Shown here in pieces: positions 1 through 10,013 of a DNA stretch of 64,000 nt. Location of the stretch: assembly GCA_037442205.1 (NCBI GenBank), contig JBBIQS010000027.1, positions 1 through 64,000 on the forward strand. Reading direction: 5' to 3'. Each line of letters begins with the position of its first letter. The first letter of the stretch is position 1. The notes below the pieces were generated by a model. It saw only the letters and a program-made list of their open reading frames with translations, was not told where the DNA came from and ran no database searches. The DNA comes from JBBIQS01 sp037442205 (GTDB lineage: Bacteria > Myxococcota > Myxococcia > Myxococcales > UBA5297). A program made the translations under genes and the position numbers.

Positions 1-97
1 CCGAGGTGGCGGACCCGCAAGACAGCCATGCCAAGGCGAGCAGGGCCAAGGCGAGGTGCCGAATGGCTCGGCGCAGGGCGGAAGAGGCGGCGATCAC
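1..97 (-). CDS. N-terminus of a probable lipoprotein (partial, runs off the window start)
   Basis: A reading frame on the minus strand opens with GTG at 97 and continues past base 1. It encodes a short basic segment, a Leu/Ala-rich hydrophobic stretch and then Leu-Ser-Cys-Gly, which looks like a type II signal peptide with lipobox. The mature protein lies outside the window, so its function cannot be seen. The start codon lacks a strong Shine-Dalgarno sequence, and an upstream start is possible. The call rests only on the signal-peptide pattern. Confidence 0.45.
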   Translation of the reverse strand, partial: MIAASSALRRAIRHLALALLALAWLSCGSATS

Positions 98-185
98 GGC
101 TGGAAGGTAGCGGGAATCCGGGGCGTAAGTCCAATGGTCGGGCCGGCTGCCTGGCAGCTTGCTCACCTGACCCTGGACCTCCCGG

Positions 186-530
186 TCACCCCGAGCCCTT
201 CGACGAGCTCAGGGCAGGCGGAGTGGAGGGGCTCTCGACCCGTTCGCACCGGTTCTTGCCACGTGCGAGCCTCGACAACTCGGTCCAGTTCGAGCTGATC
301 AGCGCCTGCTTTTTCGCGCGGCTCCACTTCTTAATTTGCAGCTCGCTTCCAAGTGCCTCTTCGCGCGACGCAGACTCCTGAGCCCAGACCAGCCGGACTG
401 GTCTCCGCGTGGAAGTAAAACCGCCGAGCTCGCCTGACTGATGCTTCGCCAGTCTTCGTTCGAGATCGTCGGTGTGTCCCACATAGAAACTTCGATCTGC
501 GCACTCCAGGATGTAGGTCCAGAATCCCAT
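186..530 (-). CDS. GIY-YIG nuclease-superfamily protein
   Basis: A small single-domain GIY-YIG protein of 114 aa. The two signature strands are visible as TYIL near residue 4 and YVGHT near residue 15, followed by the conserved LERRLAKHQ helix and a basic KKWSRAKK segment. Stand-alone bacterial members (UPF0213/YhbQ-like) are usually about 85-110 aa and have unsettled roles in DNA processing. The ATG at 530 is chosen because GGAGG lies just upstream and the fold begins there; the frame is open further upstream but without similarity. The C-terminal ~25 residues are translated from a palindromic repeat (196-222), so the real gene may have been extended by repeat insertion. Confidence 0.72.
   Translation of the reverse strand: MGFWTYILECADRSFYVGHTDDLERRLAKHQSGELGGFTSTRRPVRLVWAQESASREEALGSELQIKKWSRAKKQALISSNWTELSRLARGKNRCERVESPSTPPALSSSKGSG
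196..222. repeat. REP-like repeat copy (CCCTTCGACGAGCTCAGGGC type)
   Basis: GC-rich element with core CTTCGACGAGCTCAGGGC. Related sequences occur at 603-652 and 15065-15106. Similar short palindromic repeats are common between genes in high-GC genomes. It overlaps the 3' end of the GIY-YIG gene. Confidence 0.4.
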
Positions 531-602
531 CCCCCCTCCACGGACTCGCGGTCTGCGCTCCCTCGACTCGGGTTGCCAGAGGGCAGTGAAATCGGAGCCA
601 AG

Positions 603-652
603 GCCCTTCGACTCCTGCCTCGACAAGCTCGGCATTCGCTCAGGGCGAGCGG
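603..652. repeat. REP-like repeat copy, long form
   Basis: Contains CTTCGACTCCTGCCTCGACAAGC followed by GCTCAGGGCGAGCGGA, so the core seen at 196-222 is split by an insertion of about 20 bases. It lies between the GIY-YIG gene and the M16 peptidase gene, where a transcription end would be expected. Confidence 0.4.
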
Positions 653-674
653 AGGCCCGTGCCCATCGGCCGGA

Positions 675-2254
675 TCAGCGCTGGAACAGTTGCTGGGCGG
701 GCTCGACGGAGATCTGGTCGGCGGAAACCCCCAGCGGCAGGTCGACGAACTTCTGATCCTCGGCCAGCACCTGGGGATCCGGCTTCTCGGCGACGTATTT
801 GATGGGCGAGGGCTTGTTCTCGAGGATCGCCTGGCGCAGCGGGTCGGCCTGCTTGGTGACTAGCGCCGCCCGCAGCTCCTGTGGATGGAGCCAGGTCTTC
901 AGGGTCTGGTTGACCTGCTCGCGGGTCATCGACTCCAGGCTCTTGCGGAAGCCGCCCAGGTGGTCCTGGGTGCCGTAGAAGACGTCGTCGAGGGCGTAGC
1001 CCAGCCGGCGCATTGGGGTCTGTTGCCAGAGCAGGACGTAGCCCTTGAGGAAGCCGCGGGTGGTCTCGAATTCGTCCTCGGTGAGCCCGCCCTCGGCGAA
1101 GCGGCCGATCTGGTAGAGGGCCGCGCGCAGGGCGAAGAGCTGGTTGTCGGTGGCCACGGGCCTGAGCCAGACGGTGAAGTCCTGCTGGCGGCGGGCGATG
1201 TTCAGGGAGGCGAAGGTGGTGTCGCCGGACTGGGAGAAGTGCTCGACGTAGGCGTAGTCGCCGTAGTTGAGCCCGCGCTTGACCCGCAGCTCCTTCATCA
1301 GCCGGCCGACGAACTGGCGGTGCTCGCCCAGGGCGCTGACCCCGACTATCATCGGATAGAAGTCCGGCTCCCCGCGCTTGAGGGCGTAGGGATAGCCCAT
1401 CGAGATCGCCGTGGACTGGGCGTCCTTGCTCACCAGGAACAGCTTGGGGTTGCCGAGCTTGGGCTCGGGCAGCGGGATCAGCTCGGCGCCCTGCGCCGGC
1501 AGCCCGGCGAGGCCCTGCTGGACCTGGGCCACCAGCTTGTCGTCCACCGCGCCGGCCAGGCCGATCAGCATCCGGTCCTTGGAGAAGACCTTGGCGGCGT
1601 GGGCCTTGACCTCGTCCAGGGTCAGCGACTTGAGCGCGTCCACGGTGCCGCCGACGTAGTGGGCGTAGGGATGGCCCTGCCAGATCACCAGGTCGAGCGA
1701 GGCCTTGCCCAGGCCCTCGTCGTCGCTGGTGCGCAGATGCTTCTCGATGTCCTGCAGCGCGTCCTCGCGCAGGCGGGCGAACTCCTTGGGATCCCAGCGC
1801 GGCTGGGCGATGGCGGCGGTGAGCAGCGGGATGAAGCGCTCGGCGTGGTCGCGGTGGACCTGGCCGTAGAAGACGGTCAGCTCCTTGTCGGTGCGCACGT
1901 CGATCGAGGCGGCCATCGGGAACAGCGCCTCGAGGAGCTGGGCGCTGGTGAGCGAGGTGGTGCCGCCCTCGGCCATCAGATCCGCGGCCAGGGAGGTGAT
2001 CCCCTCCTTGCCGGCGGGATCGTCGATCGACCCGGCCTGGAAGACGATGCGGAAGGCGACCAGCGGCATCCCCTTGGTCGGGACGGTGACCACCTGGCCG
2101 CCGAACTTCTTGGCGCCGGTGGACGCCGCCGGCAGCGGAGCCTCCTTGGGCGCGGGCGGGGCGGCGGGAGCGGCCGGCGGGGGCGCGGGAGCCGGCTTGG
2201 CGCCGGCGCAGCCAAAGGCAACGAGTGCGAAGAGGGTTGCGAGGAGAGAGCGGC

Positions 2255-2258
<4 letters not shown>
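675..2258 (-). CDS. M16-family peptidase-like protein, inactive partner, exported
   Basis: A 527-aa protein with the two-lobed M16 (insulinase/mitochondrial processing peptidase) layout. An N-terminal signal segment contains a Gly-Cys pair near residue 17, followed by a Pro/Ala-rich linker and then the fold. The zinc motif HxxEH is absent; the corresponding region reads SLAADLMAEGG, so this subunit is probably non-catalytic. It overlaps the upstream active M16 gene by 4 bp (ATGA), implying coupled translation and a heterodimer. In known M16B pairs one subunit carries zinc and the other contributes to substrate binding. It probably acts in the periplasm or on the inner membrane. The substrate cannot be inferred. 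Confidence 0.85.
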
Positions 2259-3697
<1,439 letters not shown>

Positions 3698-3908
3698 GGC
3701 GGGCTCCTCAGCAGGCGGGCAGGCAGCGAAAGCGGCGTGGCAGCCTGCCTGGAGTGGGCGGCGGGGGCAAGCGCGCTCTGCACCGGGCGGCGGGGGATGT
3801 CCGGCGGGCCGGCTCGCGCCGCGCGGGCCTCCTCCTCCGATCCCGACGGCTCAGTTGTTGACTTCCGGCGGCGAGATCGCTAGAAACTGCCCCGCTGCAT
3901 CGCTGTTT

Positions 3909-3981
3909 TCCCCGGTAGCTCAGTTGGCAGAGCAGCTGACTGTTAATCAGCGGGTCCCATGTTCAAGTCATGGCCGGGGAG
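3909..3981 (+). tRNA. tRNA-Asn(GTT)
   Basis: A full cloverleaf can be drawn by eye. The acceptor stem TCCCCGG pairs with CCGGGGA. The D stem is GCTC/GAGC and the anticodon stem GCTGA/TCAGC, with loop CTGTTAA and anticodon GTT at 3942-3944. The T stem CCATG/CATGG encloses TTCAAGT, and the discriminator base is G at 3981. CCA is not encoded. The gene marks the left edge of a lower-GC island, a common integration position. Confidence 0.97.
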
Positions 3982-4026
3982 CTAGAAGCCGGAGTCGCGA
4001 AGTAGCCGGCCAGGAAGTGAACGGCA

Positions 4027-4052
4027 GCCCTCGATCCTCACGGGTCGGGGGC
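4027..4052 (+). terminator. Probable terminator downstream of tRNA-Asn
   Basis: An 11-bp stem (GCCCTCGATCC with GGGTCGGGGGC, two G-T wobbles) closes a TCAC loop and is followed by TTCGTCGTTT. It lies about 45 bp after the tRNA in the same direction. Confidence 0.55.
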
Positions 4053-4178
4053 TTCGTCGTTTCGGAGTCAGAGGTCGCGGGATTATCGCGTTACGGCCTT
4101 ACGATAGGCAACCTCTCGGGTTTGGCGAGAGCCCTTGCGACCCCTCGTGACACCGGTGTCACGCACGGCGCGCACGGA

Positions 4179-4946
4179 CTAAGCAGCATTGTTGAGCACA
4201 AAGTCTGCGCGGTGCTGCTCCAAGAATGCGCCGCTGATGTGGTGTCGCTCCGGCGCGCGCATCCGTGCTCCCTCGTACTCAAGGAAGCCAAGCGTGAGCG
4301 GCTCCTTGGGCATGGTCTCAAGCAGTTTGCGCCCCACGACCATGCGCAGGTTCTCGTCGAAGGTGATCAGCTTCTTGTCGAAGGCCGCGTCGTGCAGACG
4401 GTTCAGGCAGAGGCCGTTCCCGGGGTCCACCCGATGCCTCGGAGCCTCAGCCCAGCCGACGATGTGGCTCGCGGTCAGCATCTCGCCGACCGCGATCCCG
4501 GTCAGAGCACAGCGACCGCCAAAGTTGGCGAGCACCACCCTGCGGAAGTAGCTCTGTGCCAGCCGCACTCGCTTTACAGCGTCGGCCTCGGTCGGCCCCG
4601 TCCATTCCGCAGTAGGTGGCGACGGCAGCGCTGGTTCGCTTGGGCCACAGAGCCAGAGTTGCTCTGCCTCCTCCACCACCTCTGGGTGCGTTTGGAACTC
4701 CTCCCAGGTGGAACGGTCGAGCTCGCTCGCGCCGACAAGCCCCCTGATACCCCGCGCATGCTCCTCCGGGTCGAGTGCGGTGAGGTTGTTGAGCTTCATG
4801 GCGACGCTGCTTGGAGTGCGCTCAAGTCGTGCGGCGAGGGCGATGATCTCGCCGTTGCGGCTATGCTGCTGGCCGAACGGCAGGCGCTCGTAGAGATGGA
4901 GAGTCAGGAGCACTTCCGCCCGAGTCCAACGCCGGCCAGCAGTCAT
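4179..4946 (-). CDS. HNH endonuclease-domain protein
   Basis: A 255-aa protein. The N-terminal ~60 residues look like a small helical DNA-binding region (WTRAEVLLTLHLYERLPFG). The C-terminal half carries an HNH core like that of restriction-associated HNH_2 proteins: RCALTG near 145, LTASHI with His161, the DPGNGLCLN segment with Asn177, and LHDAAFD with His185. It probably cuts DNA; the target is unknown. It sits directly behind DUF1016 debris and downstream of the ThyX/methyltransferase cassette, in the same orientation and the same lower-GC DNA. It may be a restriction component or a remnant of an older defence locus. No partner methyltransferase is adjacent. Confidence 0.75.
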   Translation of the reverse strand: MTAGRRWTRAEVLLTLHLYERLPFGQQHSRNGEIIALAARLERTPSSVAMKLNNLTALDPEEHARGIRGLVGASELDRSTWEEFQTHPEVVEEAEQLWLCGPSEPALPSPPTAEWTGPTEADAVKRVRLAQSYFRRVVLANFGGRCALTGIAVGEMLTASHIVGWAEAPRHRVDPGNGLCLNRLHDAAFDKKLITFDENLRMVVGRKLLETMPKEPLTLGFLEYEGARMRAPERHHISGAFLEQHRADFVLNNAA

Positions 4947-4964
4947 GGTTGCCCGATCTCTCCC

Positions 4965-5216
4965 CGGTCGGTCATCTGGAAGAGGTTGGCGCGGCCGAGA
5001 CCACGGCCGCCCCGAGCCCAGAGATCGCTCGAGAGATTCACAAGGATCTGCTCACAATACCCCGCCCCCCAGCGCCTCGCTGCTGCTCCTCCTCGTCAAT
5101 GAGCCGGCCAGTGCTCCAGTAGGTGGGCCGCCATCACCGAACTCACGGACCGCGCGGTAGCGCTTCGGCCCGCCTCGATCAGGCGGACGATGTCCGCGAG
5201 CTCGGTCTGGTAGCCA
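4965..5216 (-). pseudogene. Decayed DUF1016 N-terminal (YhcG/PDDEXK nuclease) fragment
   Basis: Joining three minus-strand frames recovers the DUF1016 N-terminal pattern in order. First comes IVRLIEAGRSATARSV. After a frame change follow TYWSTGRLIDEEEQQ (compare family YWeIGrrIveeEQ) and, after another, YCEQILVNLSSDL, GRGLGRANLFQM (compare FGRGFsraNLfqMR). At least two frameshifts and a stop break it, and the C-terminal nuclease domain is missing. The debris ends almost at the HNH start codon. DUF1016 proteins are typically encoded near restriction-modification or other mobile defence genes, so this marks the region as a turnover site for such genes. Confidence 0.6.
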
Positions 5217-5422
5217 TGACCTCCTGGCCGAACGATGTCGCCCTTCGTCGCCTTCATCGGCTACCAGAGTGACCCGCAGTATCGGACCGGACAAGCATTC
5301 TCCGCTGCGGCGGCGACGGGGATACGCGAGATGCTCGCGTTGCTCACGAGCAACGACCGGATGTATGTTCGTCGTCCCAGACCCTCGTTGCCCTCGATGG
5401 AAGTCCTGGCGCCTGGGCCTGA

Positions 5423-5599
5423 TCAACGCTCAACTCCGTCGACTTGAAGTAGAAAGAATATCGGGTCGGCCTCGGCCACGTAGTGACGAAAGGCAGAGTG
5501 CGGCTCGCGCACGCCATCAGGCGCTGGCAAATTGGGCTCGATGAATTGCGAGAAGAACACATCAAAGGGGCCATCGTAACGAGGTGGCGGTGTGATCAT
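5423..5599 (-). CDS. Small hypothetical protein, possibly the N-terminal fragment of a larger gene
   Basis: An ATG at 5599 is preceded by GGGGGAG and opens a 58-codon frame ending in TGA at 5423. The product begins MITPPPRYDGPFDVFF and contains acidic and aromatic residues with balanced composition, unlike the Arg-rich shadow frames around it. No family is recognised. The proline-rich start and abrupt end would fit the surviving head of a longer gene whose rest decayed together with the DUF1016 fragment. Codon use resembles the lower-GC island rather than the flanks. Confidence 0.35.
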   Translation of the reverse strand: MITPPPRYDGPFDVFFSQFIEPNLPAPDGVREPHSAFRHYVAEADPIFFLLQVDGVER

Positions 5600-5746
5600 G
5601 AGACTCCCCCCTAGGTAGCAGCGTCGTTGCTCACTGCGCCGCCCGGCGTAGCCGCATCAAGAGGAGAGCGCTGACTGCGATCCGGACCGCCGCATTCACG
5701 AACGCTGCAGGTGGGGACCAGGCATGCAAAGCCGAGGAGGCGTTTC

Positions 5747-5763
5747 GCAATCCTGAGGATTGC
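5747..5763 (-). terminator. Hairpin just after the HEPN-like gene
   Basis: GCAATCC and GGATTGC form a perfect 7-bp stem with a 3-base loop, beginning 3 bases after the stop codon of the gene at 5767-6963. There is no long T run, so it may be a weak or factor-assisted terminator. It would close the six-gene cassette. Confidence 0.4.
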
Positions 5764-5766
5764 TCT

Positions 5767-6963
5767 CTAGAATTGGCGACCATTCTTGATCGCCTGCCCA
5801 GCAAGAAATCTCACAAGCGGAAGTTCGGGCTCGATCCTCGCATCTGCGATGCCTGGCGCGATCGGCGCGAGGCTCGCGCCCTCCTTCGCATGAACGATCT
5901 CACACCGTACGCAATAGACTCGCTCCACAATGCTCTCTATTGCGCGCGACGTCGACGACAAGTCAATAGACGAGAACGGCGGGGGTTGATTCTTCGTGAA
6001 GACATGCGCCCGAGCAGCATTCAGATTTATCCACGCGAAGAAGTCAGGCCAGCAAACAATGTTCTCAAGCACGCACGTGAGCATATCCCGTTCGGAAATC
6101 CGCTTCTGCTGCGGTCGCTGCAGGAGCCGGGCGCGAGCGCGAGAGAAGTAGAACTCCAGGACATGGTACCACCCAAGAAACTGATGCGCTGGTATCGAAG
6201 ACGACTGGGCGGATGCATAATGGGTCAGGGGCGTTCTTTCGTAGACGCTTGAATGCAACGCCAGCTTGAACGTTCCAGCTTCTCCCCGTGCATGCGTCAG
6301 CTCGCAAAAGCGCTCGCGCCGCAAGGCAAGCTCGAGGTGCTCGGCACACTCGAAGATCACCGCGTCGGCGTACTCCTCAAACTCAGCGATGTTGCGCACT
6401 AGTCCCGGCTTCCAAAGCTGCAGCGTTAACTCGTGGTCATGATTGTCGCGAACGTGCTCGATCGAGCCCTCCTCGTCGTCTTCGCGCACGTAGCTACTGT
6501 AGAACGTGTGCCAAAACAGATCGCTCTTGGCGCCTATTTCCCCGACAACCTCGCCTCCCATCACGATGGCCAAGGCTCCCACATCCGGATAGTCGAAGCC
6601 CTTGATCAGCCGCTTCTTTGTGGCTATGTCGGTAGGCAGAAGAAGCAGCTCATATAGGTTGCCGACATTCATCACGCCGTTGCCCGCACGGAAGTAGCAG
6701 TCGTACATAACACTCGACAGCATCGACCTCAGTCCGAACAGGCACTCCGATGCATCCGAGCACGACGCTACAAACTCTTGTATCGGTCCCACCAGGGATC
6801 CCGTCAGCGTCGTGGGCGGCACTTCTTTGGCTTCCGAGGGGGCTTGTGAGGCACCTTCGGAACCAATCATGCCACTCAGGCGCTCGTTGATCCTGCCGGG
6901 ATCCCACGATCCTACCCAGCGCCGCAGAGCGGCCAGTTCGACCTTCGATTCGACATCCCGCAT
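5767..6963 (-). CDS. Uncharacterised protein with C-terminal HEPN-like R-x4-H motif; candidate effector
   Basis: A 398-aa cytosolic protein not recognised from a named family. The ATG at 6963 is preferred because GGAGG lies 8 bases upstream; a GTG at 6978 is the alternative. Near the C-terminus the segment YCVRCEIVHAKEG holds R353-x4-H358 in a predicted helix, the arrangement of catalytic HEPN ribonucleases. The preceding ~100 residues are helix-rich (FLGWYHVLEFYFSRARARLL). The gene is last in the cassette, 31 bases after the 319-aa gene, where effectors often sit. If it is HEPN it would cleave RNA when the ATPase module is triggered. Structural prediction is required to confirm the fold, since the motif alone is short. 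Confidence 0.6.
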   Translation of the reverse strand: MRDVESKVELAALRRWVGSWDPGRINERLSGMIGSEGASQAPSEAKEVPPTTLTGSLVGPIQEFVASCSDASECLFGLRSMLSSVMYDCYFRAGNGVMNVGNLYELLLLPTDIATKKRLIKGFDYPDVGALAIVMGGEVVGEIGAKSDLFWHTFYSSYVREDDEEGSIEHVRDNHDHELTLQLWKPGLVRNIAEFEEYADAVIFECAEHLELALRRERFCELTHARGEAGTFKLALHSSVYERTPLTHYASAQSSSIPAHQFLGWYHVLEFYFSRARARLLQRPQQKRISERDMLTCVLENIVCWPDFFAWINLNAARAHVFTKNQPPPFSSIDLSSTSRAIESIVERVYCVRCEIVHAKEGASLAPIAPGIADARIEPELPLVRFLAGQAIKNGRQF

Positions 6964-6994
6964 TGACTTGTCCTCCACGCGGCTTCTCGAACGG

Positions 6995-7954
6995 CTATGG
7001 TAGCTCCACTCGATATCGCCAAATCTTGCTCAAGCCCGTAGCTGCTGCACGAGCGTATCGGTTCGCAAAGGGATAGATGATACTGATTGGGCCGTCCTGC
7101 GCCTCGTAAAGGTGGAATAGAGCGAAACCCAGGGCCTGCGGTCGGCTGGAGAGCGGGGACAGGTAGATGTTCTTGGCTCCCCGACGGCGCTGCTCAACGA
7201 TGGTTTCCTGAAGGATCGCCGCCGTGACGAAGGGATCGTTCGCCGGCGCGAAAAGCGGGTGAGCCTCGTTGATGGCGCTCACCGCTTCTGCCGCTCGGTG
7301 TGCGTTCAATACGTTCTCCTGGTAGAAGTCAGCCTGTAGCGGAGGGAAACCGAGCAACTGAAGCTTGCGGGTATTCGTCTTCGCGTTTGCCACATGCCGC
7401 ATTAATTGGTGCTCGTAGCCAGCGCCGATGATAAGGAGGTCCTCGTCCGCAGCCATGCTAGGCTGGTGCAGCCCTTCGAACCCGGCAACTGGTCGCACGT
7501 CTGCCACGCTCCCCTGTGCGAACTCAGTCTGCTCTCGACGAGCATATTGACCTGGCTCGGAATACAGAGCATCAAACACGCGCACGCCTCTCGCCGCAAG
7601 GACGCGAACGAGAAACATGAGATGCGGACGCATGAAGCCTGAGATATCGATGCAGAGCGTTGCCGACGATACATCCGGAAGGTGCTGAGTCAGAAATGTC
7701 TGAACGAAGTCGTCCTCGCGCATGCCGGCAGGGCCCGCGAAGACGATCCCATCTTTGGGACATTCCTCGCTTGTAAAGGCATACTCGGAATGGACGATCC
7801 AGAGTTTTCTTTTTGCCTGGACCTCCCGGAAGATACGTTGAACGCGCTCGGTTGTATTGTATGCAGACAAAAAGACATCCCACGACTGCTCCTTCGACCA
7901 GTCACTATCGGGATCGATGGATGACTTGTAGAAGATCGTGTAGTCGATGCTCAT
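6995..7954 (-). CDS. Uncharacterised 319-aa component of the ORC/PRTase cassette
   Basis: No named domain is recognised. The sequence looks like two alpha/beta lobes. The first ends in a hydrophobic strand and DISGFMRPH, with a downstream FDALYSEPGQY segment. The second opens with the strand-plus-glycine pattern LLIIGAGYEHQLMRHV, which resembles the first beta-alpha unit of a nucleotide-binding Rossmann fold, and later has a GAKNIYLSPLSSRPQALG turn. The start codon shares one base with the ATPase stop (TAATG), so translation is coupled. A nucleotide or ligand sensor bridging the ATPase and the HEPN-like protein is a reasonable inference. A CARF-like ligand-binding fold is one alternative to test. 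Confidence 0.6.
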   Translation of the reverse strand: MSIDYTIFYKSSIDPDSDWSKEQSWDVFLSAYNTTERVQRIFREVQAKRKLWIVHSEYAFTSEECPKDGIVFAGPAGMREDDFVQTFLTQHLPDVSSATLCIDISGFMRPHLMFLVRVLAARGVRVFDALYSEPGQYARREQTEFAQGSVADVRPVAGFEGLHQPSMAADEDLLIIGAGYEHQLMRHVANAKTNTRKLQLLGFPPLQADFYQENVLNAHRAAEAVSAINEAHPLFAPANDPFVTAAILQETIVEQRRRGAKNIYLSPLSSRPQALGFALFHLYEAQDGPISIIYPFANRYARAAATGLSKIWRYRVELP

Positions 7955-10011
7955 TAGAACCCCGGTAGAACACTCTGCCCGCCACCACCTTGCGACGCGC
8001 CGCCCTTGCCACGTCCTCGCCGTCGAAAGGGAGCGTTCATTCGCTGGAGACGTTCCCCGAGCACCCCGTCGAAGCGTTCAGTGTGTGCCCCGAAGATACA
8101 CTCAATCTCGTCGGTGCTGAGACTGATCGTGCCTCGACGCGCCAGCGGCAGATCGAAGCGCGGGCAAAGCATAGGATTCAGTTGGTACTTCGCGACCACG
8201 CCTTCGGCGTTCCTATCCTTTGCGCCGGAGATGACCCTTAGAAGCAAGGACGATTCGCGTGCGTGCCGAATGGTCTTGCGCGCCTCCGCGCTCGCGCTCG
8301 TCTCATCGAAGCAAAAGGTCGTCAGGGCGCTTTCGACAGGCTTGTCAGAGTAGCGCATCTGATGAAAGAGCCGAGCGAGTCGCTCTACGCCGGCCTGCAC
8401 CGATTCAGCATCCTCGCCCGTACAGCGCGCGTCTTCGAAGAACCAACTGGAGGCCTGGATTACCCCCGCACGTTGTGCTGTGAGGCTGACAGGCTTCCCA
8501 GCGAACGGCCTCTCTCCGTGAAAAAGTGCCCACCGATATACGAACTTCAGAACGATGAGGAGATGGCGCGGAATGCCCGAGGACATCTCGATGAACGTTT
8601 CGAGCCCGAAATAGCGCTGCTTCTGCCGCGTATCTCGGAGCATCTGGGCGAGCAGGTCGCCCTTGAAGTGGGACAGGACATGCTTGTGTCGTGGCGCGTC
8701 CCCTCCATCCTGCAGCGCGCGACAGGTGCTCTCGATCTCGAGTGCTGATTCTACAAGATTCCGACCGCTTGACCAGTCCTGATATAGAAGGAAGACGTTC
8801 GCCTTCTCTAATAGCGGGAAAGCTACGCATGTCACGCCCTGAATGACACGGTCAATGTCGCGCGCCGTCCCGAGGTTGATGCCGTCCCGATGCTCCAATG
8901 AGTCCAGAAGTTGCTTTCGTAGCCTCACCAACCAGGGTCGTTCCTCTCCCCTGTAGTTCTCGTTTACGAAGGTTGTCTCCGCCTCCCCGAAGTTAGAGGA
9001 GGGATATGTCTCGAACAACGCGTCCAAACTCTTACCGGCGTCTGCGTCCTGCAATTCGGGAAGAAGCCCGGCGCCGCGGAGTCTGCGGACCACCAATTGC
9101 CTGGTAAACCCGTCGTAGCGCGGATCGATGCGCATCTGCTCGTCTAGCACCACTTGTTCGTATTCGGAGCCGAGACGGTTCTCCTCTCCAGCGCTGAGGG
9201 TCTTTGCCGTGCGAAAGCCATAAAGGCGAGCTCCAACCTTGAATGTGCATGGCAACTCCTTCTCGCGGATTAGCGTATTGACATATTGCTGTTGTGCGCC
9301 AGTGAGGTTCTCGAGCTCGTCAATGAGGTAGACGATGGAGACTCCTTGGAGTGACCGGAGATGTTCCTGAAGAACGCGAGGAATTCCAAAAACGAGACGA
9401 CCTCGGGTAGACCTGATCCGGAGTTCGCCAAGGCTTCGCGTCAGGGCGGCGTTGTTTACTGCCAGGTCGACCTCTCGGCGAAGCTCGGTAAATGACGTGA
9501 TGACAGCCTGCAGGGACCTTCCGCTGAGCACAAACCTCTCGTCAAAGAGGGCCTCAATCGAGGCCACGATCGTGGCCTCGTTTTCGTCCAGCTCGAGATG
9601 GCCCTTAAAGGCATCTGCGGCGGTCTGAACCACAAGCTGGGCAAGCCAAAGGTCCATGTAGTAAGCGAAGATCGCTGCCCAGGCCTCGGGAGGTTGCCCC
9701 TTGCCGTCAAATCTCCCCGCGTTGAGGCCTTCGCAACGCATGTAGACGCCGAGGTATCGCTCCTGGCGAAGGCAGGCAACGACATCGGAACCTCTCGAGC
9801 GAAGTTTCTGCAAGGCGTAGGAGTAGTACCGCATAAGGTGCGTGCGCCCGCTGCCCTTACCTCCAAGAAGCATCAAGGGCATTGGCGAGCGGGGGTTCAC
9901 GAGCTCGAGGAAGCCGCCCTCGCCGGGCAGGTCGACCCATGTAGCGGCTATCTGGGCGTCTGTGAAATCCACCGCCTTGGTGACGTCGAATGGCAGTTCC
10001 ATCTCAGGCAT
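7954..10011 (-). CDS. ORC/CDC6-like AAA+ ATPase of a conflict system
   Basis: A 685-aa P-loop ATPase. Walker A is GGKGSGRTH at residues 50-58 and Walker B is IVYLIDELEN at 226-235, with Asp231-Glu232. A following basic segment with Arg residues (CTFKVGARLYGFRT) is in the sensor/arginine-finger region. The insert between the Walker motifs is helical and long. The C-terminal 400 residues are likely helical plus winged-helix, as in ORC/STAND-type regulators, ending in a short Arg/Gly-rich tail. It lies 2 bases after the PRTase-like gene and overlaps the next gene by one base. It probably acts as the NTP-driven switch that detects or transmits a threat signal within the cassette. Replication initiation is unlikely in a bacterium with this neighbourhood. 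Confidence 0.75.
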   Translation of the reverse strand: MPEMELPFDVTKAVDFTDAQIAATWVDLPGEGGFLELVNPRSPMPLMLLGGKGSGRTHLMRYYSYALQKLRSRGSDVVACLRQERYLGVYMRCEGLNAGRFDGKGQPPEAWAAIFAYYMDLWLAQLVVQTAADAFKGHLELDENEATIVASIEALFDERFVLSGRSLQAVITSFTELRREVDLAVNNAALTRSLGELRIRSTRGRLVFGIPRVLQEHLRSLQGVSIVYLIDELENLTGAQQQYVNTLIREKELPCTFKVGARLYGFRTAKTLSAGEENRLGSEYEQVVLDEQMRIDPRYDGFTRQLVVRRLRGAGLLPELQDADAGKSLDALFETYPSSNFGEAETTFVNENYRGEERPWLVRLRKQLLDSLEHRDGINLGTARDIDRVIQGVTCVAFPLLEKANVFLLYQDWSSGRNLVESALEIESTCRALQDGGDAPRHKHVLSHFKGDLLAQMLRDTRQKQRYFGLETFIEMSSGIPRHLLIVLKFVYRWALFHGERPFAGKPVSLTAQRAGVIQASSWFFEDARCTGEDAESVQAGVERLARLFHQMRYSDKPVESALTTFCFDETSASAEARKTIRHARESSLLLRVISGAKDRNAEGVVAKYQLNPMLCPRFDLPLARRGTISLSTDEIECIFGAHTERFDGVLGERLQRMNAPFRRRGRGKGGASQGGGGQSVLPGF

Positions 10012-10013
10012 GG

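Noticed and set aside
5235..5447. Plus-strand frame starting MSPFVAFIGYQSDPQYR
   Set aside because: Plausible composition but no family or clear context; it overlaps minus-strand debris in the same region, so it was not called.
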